From: Chromobacterium piscinae
GTDB taxonomy: Bacteria; Pseudomonadota; Gammaproteobacteria; Burkholderiales; Chromobacteriaceae
DNA: 59,886 bases
Reading direction: 5' to 3'
Assembly (NCBI RefSeq): GCF_021129175.1
Contig: NZ_JAJOHV010000067.1
Coordinates: forward strand, 1 to 59,886
Made by a program: the position numbers and the translations under genes
The notes under the pieces: generated by a model
The model's database searches: none
What the model saw: only the letters and a program-made list of their open reading frames with translations
What the model was told of the DNA's origin: nothing
In this document: positions 9,307-16,234 of the stretch, piece after piece
Position numbering within the stretch: position 1 is the first letter of the stretch
Layout: each line of letters opens with the position of its first letter

Positions 9307-9343
9307 ATGCTTGTCAGGCAGGAGGATTTCCGATAAATATAAC

Positions 9344-9356
9344 AAATGTCGCATTT
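9344..9356. repeat. Short palindrome in the decarboxylase-argF intergenic region
   Basis: AAATG-TCG-CATTT is a perfect 5-3-5 inverted repeat in an AT-rich stretch within the 189-base gap between the decarboxylase and argF. It could be a regulator site or weak terminator; no family match is clear. Confidence 0.25.
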
Positions 9357-9428
9357 CTGTAAATCATGCCTTTGTATTTGCAGGGGGCGATATTTGTAAA
9401 GTGACTTGAGATTAGCGTGTAGTAATGT

Positions 9429-9483
9429 GCCGTTGCGCATGAAACCACCTCTCGGTGTTGCACGCGCAGCGGCCTCTTTTTTT
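9429..9483 (+). promoter_or_regulatory. Terminator-like leader hairpin (candidate attenuator) before argF
   Basis: GCCGTTGCGC at 9429-9438 pairs over ten positions (one G-U) with GCGCAGCGGC at 9464-9473, and the 3' arm is followed by CTC and seven T (9477-9483). A second small stem CACC/GGTG sits in the loop. The whole unit has the form of a rho-independent terminator, yet ends only 12 bases before the argF start codon. Either it terminates readthrough from the decarboxylase gene or it attenuates argF. Confidence 0.6.
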
Positions 9484-9495
9484 GATTGGAGCATC

Positions 9496-10419
9496 ATGAC
9501 GTCCGTAAGGCATTACCTTCAGTTCAGCGACCTTTCTCCCGACGAGTACCATCATCTCTTCGAGCGAAGCCGGGTTCTGAAGCGACGACAAAGCGCCGGC
9601 GAGTTGCATCGGCCGCTGGTCGGCAAGGTGATGTCCATGGTGTTCGAAAAGAATTCCACCCGTACCCGCGTCTCTTTCGAGGCCGGCATGGCGCAGCTGG
9701 GCGGCCACGCGATGTTCCTGGACACCAAGAGCTCGCAGATCGGCCGCGGCGAGCCGATCGAGGACACGGCGCGCGTGCTGTCCCGGATGAGCGACATCAT
9801 CATGATCCGGACCTTCGAGCAGGGCCTGGTCGAGCGGCTGGCCGCGCATTCCCGCGCGCCGGTGATCAATGGCCTGACCAACGAGTACCACCCGTGCCAG
9901 ATATTGGCCGACATCTTCACCTATGTGGAGCGGCGCGGTTCGATCAAGGGCAAGACCGTTGCCTGGATCGGCGACGGCAACAATGTATGCCGCACCTGGC
10001 TGCAGGCCGCGCGCGTGCTCGGCTTCAAGCTGAGGGTAGCGTCGCCGCTTGGTTACGAGCTGAAGCCGCTGGACGGCCATTATTACGGCTCGGACGTGCT
10101 GGAACTGACCCAGGATCCGGTACGCGCCGCGCATGGCGCCGACATCGTCACCACCGACGTGTTCACCAGCATGGGCTTCGAGGCCGAGCAGAAGGCCCGC
10201 CAGGAGGCTTTCTCCGGCTACCAGGTGACGGCGGAGCTGATGAAGCATGCCAAACCGGACGCGCTGTTCCTGCACTGCCTGCCCGCGCATCGCGGCGAGG
10301 AGGTGGCGGCCGAGGTGATAGACGGTCCGCAGAGCGTGGTCTGGGAAGAGGCTGAAAACCGCATGCACGTGCAAAAGGCCCTGATCGAATATCTGTTGCT
10401 GGGGCACCGCGAGGACTGA
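9496..10419 (+). CDS. argF: Ornithine carbamoyltransferase
   Basis: A 307-residue cytoplasmic enzyme converting ornithine and carbamoyl phosphate to citrulline, step six of arginine synthesis. The carbamoyl phosphate loop [12 protein letters not shown] lies at about residues 52-63, HPCQILAD in the middle and the ornithine loop [11 protein letters not shown] near the end; all are intact. The start [13 protein letters not shown] was chosen because it matches the family start and has GGAG upstream; in-frame ATGs further upstream lie inside the leader hairpin. Length is normal. It is followed 47 bases later by argG, forming an arginine unit. Confidence 0.96.
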   Translation: MTSVRHYLQFSDLSPDEYHHLFERSRVLKRRQSAGELHRPLVGKVMSMVFEKNSTRTRVSFEAGMAQLGGHAMFLDTKSSQIGRGEPIEDTARVLSRMSDIIMIRTFEQGLVERLAAHSRAPVINGLTNEYHPCQILADIFTYVERRGSIKGKTVAWIGDGNNVCRTWLQAARVLGFKLRVASPLGYELKPLDGHYYGSDVLELTQDPVRAAHGADIVTTDVFTSMGFEAEQKARQEAFSGYQVTAELMKHAKPDALFLHCLPAHRGEEVAAEVIDGPQSVVWEEAENRMHVQKALIEYLLLGHRED

Positions 10420-10466
10420 GTCCCGCCCGGCAATCGATAAACAAACAACGAGTGGAAAGAGAAGCA

Positions 10467-11693
<1,227 letters not shown>

Positions 11694-11716
11694 TATAATT
11701 GATTAATACCGTTGAC

Positions 11717-11742
11717 ATGGCGGCCATCCGGCCGCCATTTTT
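11717..11742 (+). terminator. Rho-independent terminator after argG
   Basis: A perfect 9-bp stem ATGGCGGCC/GGCCGCCAT with an ATCC loop is followed by a five-T tract, 24 bases after the argG stop. Confidence 0.9.
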
Positions 11743-11775
11743 CGTTCTTTAAGCAGGCAAAGAGAGGCGTTGCGC

Positions 11776-12675
11776 ATGCGGGCGAGCAGCTGGATACCGT
11801 GGGTTTTCGTCGTGTTGTGGAGCACTGGCTTCACCGGCGCCAAGCTCGGCTTGCCGTATTGCGGGCCGTTTACTTTCCTGGCGATCCGGATGGCGCTGAC
11901 CTTGCTGTGCTTCGCGGCGTTGCTGGCCGTGCTGCGCCCTGCATGGCCGACGTTCGAGCAGGCGCGGCGGCAGTGGGTGAGCGGCGGCATGCTCCATGGC
12001 GGCTATCTGGGTTGCCTGTTCGCGGCGATCAAGTTGGGCGTGCCAGCCGGCCTGGCGGCGCTGATCATGGGCATGCAGCCATTGTTGACCGCCCTGATTT
12101 CCTGGCGGCTTGGCGAGAAACGTTTTCGCGCTATCCAATGGCTGGGCATGGCGTTGGGGCTTGCCGGCACGGCGCTGGTGATCGCGGGCAGCCAGGGCGT
12201 AGCCCTGGCTGGCGGCGCCGGCGCGGCCTTCGTGATCGCCGGCTTGCTGCTGATTACCGGCGGCACGCTGTACCAGCGCTACCGCGGCGGCGGCGCGCAT
12301 CCGGTCGCGGGCGCGTTTCATCAGTATCTGTCCGCGCTGGCGGTGACTGGCGCATTGGCCTTGCTGTTCGAGCGGGGAGTGCCGGTGGTGTGGAGCGGGG
12401 AGTTCATCTTCGCCTTGGGCTGGAGCGTGACGATGTTGTCGGTGCTGGCGGTTCTGCTGTTGTTGCGCATGCTGCGCGACGGTGATGTCAGCCGGGTGGC
12501 GGCCTACCTCTATCTGGTGCCGGGTCTGACAGCCGTCCAGGCCTGGTGGTTGTTCGACGAGCGCTTGAGCCCGGCCGCGATGGGGGGTATCGTACTGGCA
12601 GCCGTCGGCGTGGTCTTGGTGCTGCGCGGCGGGGATTTTCGTTTACCGGGCCGCCTGAAGAGCGGTCGGAACTGA
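11776..12675 (+). CDS. EamA/DMT superfamily transporter
   Basis: A 299-residue inner-membrane protein of about ten transmembrane segments arranged as two EamA repeats, the pattern of drug/metabolite exporters such as RhtA and YdcZ relatives. Features include the opening WVFVVLWSTGFTGAKLGLPY (family FxWGxxF-like start), a proline/glycine-rich hinge, and the second repeat ending in FDERLSPAAMGGIVLAAVGVVLVLRGG, where the E near the beginning of the last helix pair is typical. The ATG at 11776 follows AGAGAGG. Substrate is unknown. It is followed 16 bases later by the DUF2788 gene, probably in one operon. Confidence 0.85.
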   Translation: MRASSWIPWVFVVLWSTGFTGAKLGLPYCGPFTFLAIRMALTLLCFAALLAVLRPAWPTFEQARRQWVSGGMLHGGYLGCLFAAIKLGVPAGLAALIMGMQPLLTALISWRLGEKRFRAIQWLGMALGLAGTALVIAGSQGVALAGGAGAAFVIAGLLLITGGTLYQRYRGGGAHPVAGAFHQYLSALAVTGALALLFERGVPVVWSGEFIFALGWSVTMLSVLAVLLLLRMLRDGDVSRVAAYLYLVPGLTAVQAWWLFDERLSPAAMGGIVLAAVGVVLVLRGGDFRLPGRLKSGRN

Positions 12676-12691
12676 GCAGAGGCGGAGAAAC

Positions 12692-12895
12692 GTGTCGGAA
12701 GAGCAATTCACCAATATTTCGCTGGTGGTGTGCCTGACTGGGCTGATCATTTTCATGGGCTTCATCATCTGGGACTTGGGCAAGAAGTCCAAGGCCGGAA
12801 AGACTGGCATGATCGTTTTATTTCTGGTGCTGGGGTTTGGCGTCACCGGATTTGTCTTCAAGAACATCCTGGTGGAGTTTATGCTGAGCAAGTAG
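12692..12895 (+). CDS. DUF2788 small membrane protein
   Basis: A 67-residue protein with two predicted membrane helices (about residues 8-27 and 38-60) joined by a short basic loop GKKSKAGKTG. This layout and the IIWDLGKKSKAGK block match DUF2788, a betaproteobacterial/gammaproteobacterial family of unknown function. The start is GTG at 12692 with GGCGGAG upstream. It sits at the end of the EamA transporter unit and is followed by a terminator. Confidence 0.8.
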   Translation: MSEEQFTNISLVVCLTGLIIFMGFIIWDLGKKSKAGKTGMIVLFLVLGFGVTGFVFKNILVEFMLSK

Positions 12896-12941
12896 GCATG
12901 GCTGTGGATTTGGGCGGAAGGTTTCGCCCGGCTGAAGGTTT

Positions 12942-12980
12942 AAAAGCCAAGCCCCGCATTGCGCGGGGCTTGGCTTTTTT
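12942..12980. terminator. Bidirectional terminator
   Basis: A 16-bp stem (12942-12957 with 12963-12978) carries A-run and T-run flanks. It serves the rightward DUF2788 unit and probably the leftward small gene that ends at 12988. Confidence 0.92.
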
Positions 12981-12987
12981 CAGAGGG

Positions 12988-13248
12988 TCAGGCGATTTTG
13001 GCGCAGAGCGCCGTGTCGGTTCTGGGCTTGCGGACCTCCGGATGGTCAATGCGCACCACCTGCATCATCGCCATGTCCTTCAGGCGACGGCGCAAGGGAT
13101 GAGTGTCGGCCGCGGCCTCAACAATGCCCTCGGCTTCGTCTGCTGAAGCCTGCTGATTATCCTGAATCTGCTGCTTCTCGAACCAGGTCAGGGGGCGCTG
13201 CAGGATGGCCTCCAACGGCTCATCCAGTTCGAAGTTGCTGTCAAGCAT
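12988..13248 (-). CDS. Hypothetical protein, 86 residues
   Basis: I do not recognise this small soluble protein. It is acidic in the middle (ADEAEGIVEAAADTH) with a basic stretch PLRRRLKDMAMMQVVRIDHPEVRKPR and no signal peptide or membrane segment. The start at 13248 was chosen because AGAGGTGAG lies 5-8 bases upstream; a GTG nine bases earlier falls inside that ribosome-binding site. The good Shine-Dalgarno and the shared terminator support a real gene. Function unknown. Confidence 0.65.
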   Translation of the reverse strand: MLDSNFELDEPLEAILQRPLTWFEKQQIQDNQQASADEAEGIVEAAADTHPLRRRLKDMAMMQVVRIDHPEVRKPRTDTALCAKIA

Positions 13249-13491
13249 GGCACTCACCTCTTTGGAAGGGGTCTCCGCCTTTGGCTGATGGCTGGGGCGG
13301 GCTGAACATTGCCCTTGTATCTTACGAGGCTAGAAGGGTTTTGTTTATAAGTAGGAACCGCTAGTTTTACGAGGAATGTCCGGAAGAACAGTAATTTAGC
13401 GCGCTTGTCCGACAGTGTAATCTGTCAGCGGGCTGCGGCGGGCGATGATCGGTAAGCTGATCCTGTATTCATGACAGGAGGACTGATCATC
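13249..13491. other. Intergenic region with divergent promoters
   Basis: This 243-base gap separates the leftward 86-residue gene from the rightward holin-like gene. It is AT-richer than its surroundings and has a direct repeat TTACGAGG at 13322-13329 and 13367-13374. No coding sequence or RNA gene is evident. AGGAGG at 13476-13481 is the ribosome-binding site of the next gene. Confidence 0.4.
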
Positions 13492-13782
13492 ATGTTTGGC
13501 AAGCTGCGCGATTACCGCTTGTATGTGCTGACTCTGCCCGCTTTGGCGGGTTTGTGCTGGATAGACCGCGTCGTCGCCGTCACCTGGCTGCAACTGGGCC
13601 TGGCCTTGCCGGTGCTGGTGGGCGTGGCGTTGCTGCTGCGCAAGGTGTTGTTCCATTCCGATGTCAGCCAGGCGGCCGATCTGGCGCTGGCTTCGCCGGT
13701 GGGGGCGTCGCTGGTGGTGCTGGCCGACAGGCTGTTCATGGCCGCCGTGTTGCTGGCGGGCGTGCTGTGGCTGCGGGGCTGA
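13492..13782 (+). CDS. Small membrane protein, holin-like
   Basis: A 96-residue protein with three likely membrane helices (about residues 10-25, 30-50 and 70-94) and a polar segment HSDVSQAADLA between the second and third. Size, topology and position directly before a peptidoglycan-cleaving enzyme resemble a phage holin, but I cannot place it in a named holin family. ATG at 13492 was chosen over ATG at 13471 because AGGAGG lies between them. Its stop overlaps the start of the transglycosylase, suggesting translational coupling. Confidence 0.6.
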   Translation: MFGKLRDYRLYVLTLPALAGLCWIDRVVAVTWLQLGLALPVLVGVALLLRKVLFHSDVSQAADLALASPVGASLVVLADRLFMAAVLLAGVLWLRG

Positions 13783-14396
13783 GCGTTGGCGCTCTGGCCT
13801 TGCTGCCGCTGTTGAATGCCGCCGCGACGCAGCATTGGCCTGACATGCCGTCGCGTTCCGTGCTGGCGGCCCAGGTGGAGCAGGAGAGCGGATGGTGCGA
13901 GCGGGCGGTGCTGAAGACTTCCCGCGAGTACGGCGCCGGGCTCGGCCAGTTCACCAAGGCGTATCGGGAAGATGGCGGCGTGCGCTTCGACGCGATCCGG
14001 GAGATGGCGGCGCGCCATCCGGAGCTGCGGGGCTGGGGCTGGCAGAACGCCTTCGATCCTCATTATCAGCTGACGGCGATGGTGCTGAAAAATCGCGATA
14101 ACTATCGGCTGATACGCTGGGCCGAGGGCGAAGACCGGCTGGCGATGATGGACGCCGCCTACAATTCCGGCTTCGGCTCGGTGCTGCAGCGCCGCCGCTT
14201 GTGCGCCAATATGACGGCTTGCGATCCGGCGCGCTGGTTCGGCGGGCTGGACAAGGCCAGCGGCCAGTCCAGGCGCAGGCAGGCCGGTTACGGGCAGTCG
14301 TTCGCCGACATCACCAACACCCATGTCCGCAACGTGATGGTGGTCAGAAGGGGCAAGTATCGGTCCTATTTCGGCGAAGTGGTCGGGTCGCGTTGA
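13767..14396 (+). CDS. SLT-type lytic transglycosylase
   Basis: A 209-residue protein with all three SLT lysozyme-like motifs: QESGW with catalytic Glu40, YGAGLGQF around residues 54-61, and AYNSGFG. It would cleave the MurNAc-GlcNAc bond of peptidoglycan to an anhydro end. The proposed start is GTG at 13767, giving a hydrophobic N-terminus LSVGALALLPLLNAAA that may export or anchor the enzyme; it overlaps the preceding gene by 16 bases. The start is inferred, since the frame is open further upstream only in the shadow of the first gene. Partner: the holin-like protein. Confidence 0.75.
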   Translation: MAAGLSVGALALLPLLNAAATQHWPDMPSRSVLAAQVEQESGWCERAVLKTSREYGAGLGQFTKAYREDGGVRFDAIREMAARHPELRGWGWQNAFDPHYQLTAMVLKNRDNYRLIRWAEGEDRLAMMDAAYNSGFGSVLQRRRLCANMTACDPARWFGGLDKASGQSRRRQAGYGQSFADITNTHVRNVMVVRRGKYRSYFGEVVGSR

Positions 14397-14484
14397 ACCG
14401 GGCGGCGCTCTTGGGGGCGCTGTCTTTCGCGCGTCGGCTTGCCGGGCGCTTATGGTAGAATCACCGGTTTCGCTTTGCGCCGGG

Positions 14485-14513
14485 ATTGCAAAATGCCGGC
14501 TTCGGTCCCATCT
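14485..14513 (+). promoter_or_regulatory. Candidate sigma32 (heat-shock) promoter for the BPH-hslO operon
   Basis: ATTGCAA at 14485-14491 matches five of seven positions of the sigma32 -35 CTTGAAA, and TCCCATCT at 14506-14513 matches seven of eight of the -10 CCCCATNT, with a 14-base spacer, within the accepted range. It lies about 38 bases before the BPH start codon. Consensus is recalled from E. coli; function is inferred. The surrounding gap 14397-14550 holds no gene. Confidence 0.5.
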
Positions 14514-14532
14514 TGAAGGACTGTTTTCAAGA
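14511..14532 (+). repeat. Inverted repeat at the expected BPH transcript start
   Basis: TCTTGAA (14511-14517) and TTCAAGA (14526-14532) form perfect 7-bp arms with an 8-base spacer, 18 bases before the BPH start. It could be a regulator site or a 5' RNA hairpin affecting translation. Confidence 0.5.
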
Positions 14533-14550
14533 ATATGACAAGGTAGCCGC

Positions 14551-15141
14551 ATGACAACCATCGTGGCCGTGCGCAAGGGCGACCAGATCGCCATCGCCGC
14601 CGACAGCCAGACCACTTTCGGCGACGATCAGAAGCTTCTCGCGCCGTACGACTGTTTCCACAACAAGATTTTCCGCCACGGCGACAACTATCTGGCCGTG
14701 TCCGGCTCCGCAGCGCACGACCTGGTGCTGCAGGGCGCGTTGAAAGAGCTGAAGAAAAAGGATTTGAGCAGCCGCCAGGGCATCTTCGAAACCTTCCGCA
14801 AGCTTCACCCCAAGCTGAAAGACGCGTTCTATCTGCGTCCGGAGGAAGATGAAGAAGATCCGTACGAATCCAGCCAGATGATGGTGGTGATCGCGAACGC
14901 GCACGGCATTTTCGGCGTGTATCCGATGCGCGAGATCTACGAATTCTCCCGCATCTGGGCAATCGGTTCGGGCCGCAAGTTCGCGATGGGCGCGATGCAC
15001 GCGGTCTACGACCAGGATCTGTCCGCCCGGGAAATCGCCGAAATCGGCGTGCGCGCCGGCTGCGAATTCGACGTCAGCTCCTCGCTGCCGATGTCTGTCT
15101 ACACCGTTGAAGCGGCCGCCGGGGCGGCCAAGGAAGCATGA
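14551..15141 (+). CDS. bph: Proteasome-like Ntn-hydrolase, BPH type (betaproteobacteria proteasome homologue)
   Basis: A 196-residue HslV/proteasome-fold protein. After removal of the first Met, the N-terminus TTIVAVRKGDQIAIAADSQTT closely parallels HslV (TTIVSVRR...GDGQAT): the nucleophile is Thr1, Asp17 is in place, and Lys38 in HNKIF sits where HslV has Lys33 after a five-residue insertion. SGSAAHDLVLQGAL matches the HslV GFAGG region. The family would form a double-ring threonine peptidase. It is not HslV itself: the sequence is longer between the core strands and no hslU ATPase is adjacent. Its TGA overlaps the ATG of hslO (ATGA), so the two are one operon. Activity, partner ATPase and substrates are unknown. 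Confidence 0.85.
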   Translation: MTTIVAVRKGDQIAIAADSQTTFGDDQKLLAPYDCFHNKIFRHGDNYLAVSGSAAHDLVLQGALKELKKKDLSSRQGIFETFRKLHPKLKDAFYLRPEEDEEDPYESSQMMVVIANAHGIFGVYPMREIYEFSRIWAIGSGRKFAMGAMHAVYDQDLSAREIAEIGVRAGCEFDVSSSLPMSVYTVEAAAGAAKEA

Positions 15142-16022
15142 ATATGAACCATCACGACAAACTGCAACGATTCCTGTTCGACGGCGCGCCGGCGCGCGGC
15201 GCGCTGGTGCGCCTGGACGGCGCCTGGCAGCAGGTGCTGGCGCGGCGGGCCTACCCGCAGGCGCTCAAGACCGTGCTGGGCGAGATGATGGCGGCCTCGG
15301 TGCTGATGGCGGCCAACTTGAAGTTCGACGGTTCGCTGATTCTGCAGATCCACGGCACCGGCGCGCTGAAGCTGGCGGTGGTCGAGTGCAACAACGACCG
15401 CACCGTGCGCGCCACCGCCAAGTGGGATGGCGAGCTGGATGACAAGCCGCTGGCCGAGCTGCTGGGCGAGGGCGGCAAATTCGTGCTGACGCTGGAGCCG
15501 CGTCTGGACAAGAACCAGACCTGGCAAGGCATCGTGGCGCTGGAGGGAGATTCCGTCGCCCGGATGCTGGAAAACTACATGCTGCGCTCCGAGCAGCTGG
15601 ACACCGCGCTGATCCTGGCCAGCGGCGGCAATACCGCCGCCGGCATGCTGCTGCAGCGTCTGCCGGAAGGCCATGGCGAGGCCGAGGGCTGGGATCGCGT
15701 CCAGATGCTGGGCCGCACGCTGAAGGCGGAAGAGCTGCTGGAGCTGGGCGCCGAGGACATTCTGCATCGTCTGTTCCATGAGGAGCAGGTGCGGGTGTTC
15801 GAGCAGGAAACCGTCAGCTTCAACTGCAACTGCTCGCGCGAGCGCGTCAGCAATATGCTGACCATGCTGGGCGGCCAGGAAGTGGGCGATGTGCTGCTGG
15901 AGCAGGGAAGCGTGGAAATCGTCTGCGACTACTGCAACCAGCGTTATGTGTTCGATGAGGAAGACGTCAACCAGTTGTTCGACTACGACGTGGTGGCGGC
16001 GGCGCGCGAAGCGCGCCATTAA
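15138..16022 (+). CDS. hslO: Redox-regulated chaperone Hsp33
   Basis: A 294-residue holdase chaperone activated by oxidation and unfolding. The C-terminal zinc centre is intact: CNC at Cys230 and Cys232, and CDYC at Cys263 and Cys266, the CxC-x(27-32)-CxxC arrangement of Hsp33. GEMMAASVLMAANLKFDG and GALKLAVVECNNDRTVRATAKW are typical core blocks. The start overlaps the BPH stop by four bases. Pairing a chaperone that holds oxidised, unfolded proteins with a proteasome-like peptidase suggests joint heat/oxidative stress control. A terminator follows. Confidence 0.96.
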   Translation: MNMNHHDKLQRFLFDGAPARGALVRLDGAWQQVLARRAYPQALKTVLGEMMAASVLMAANLKFDGSLILQIHGTGALKLAVVECNNDRTVRATAKWDGELDDKPLAELLGEGGKFVLTLEPRLDKNQTWQGIVALEGDSVARMLENYMLRSEQLDTALILASGGNTAAGMLLQRLPEGHGEAEGWDRVQMLGRTLKAEELLELGAEDILHRLFHEEQVRVFEQETVSFNCNCSRERVSNMLTMLGGQEVGDVLLEQGSVEIVCDYCNQRYVFDEEDVNQLFDYDVVAAAREARH

Positions 16023-16040
16023 TGCCCGCAACTTCCGTTC

Positions 16041-16067
16041 AAAAAAGCCGCGCATGCGGCTTTTTTT
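16041..16067 (+). terminator. Rho-independent terminator after hslO
   Basis: A perfect 11-bp stem with six-A and seven-T flanks and a GCAT loop lies 18 bases after the hslO stop. Confidence 0.93.
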
Positions 16068-16155
16068 GTATTTTCTTAAGTCGAAATTGGGCGTGAAAAT
16101 TAACTGACCTGTTTTGTTGTTTAAGATCACGATCCGGCCTTAAACACAATATTCA

Positions 16156-16168
16156 ATATCAGTGATAT
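16156..16168. promoter_or_regulatory. Palindrome upstream of the collagenase gene
   Basis: ATATCA-G-TGATAT is a perfect 6-1-6 palindrome in an AT-rich stretch 66 bases before the collagenase start. It is a candidate operator; I do not match it to a known regulator. No gene is seen in 16068-16234. Confidence 0.35.
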
Positions 16169-16234
16169 CCATTATGCTTCGCGACGCTTGGCCAATTAGC
16201 CTGGCGTCATTTGAACAAGCCATTGGATGACTGA

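Noticed and set aside
9425-9442. A coding leader peptide for argF attenuation annotated as a gene
   Set aside because: The five-codon frame (ATG to TGA) has only one Arg codon and no Shine-Dalgarno; it is mentioned only as a possibility under the hairpin finding.
13492-14396. A prophage remnant
   Set aside because: No integrase, terminase, structural or repressor genes and no att-like repeats flank the holin-like/transglycosylase pair.
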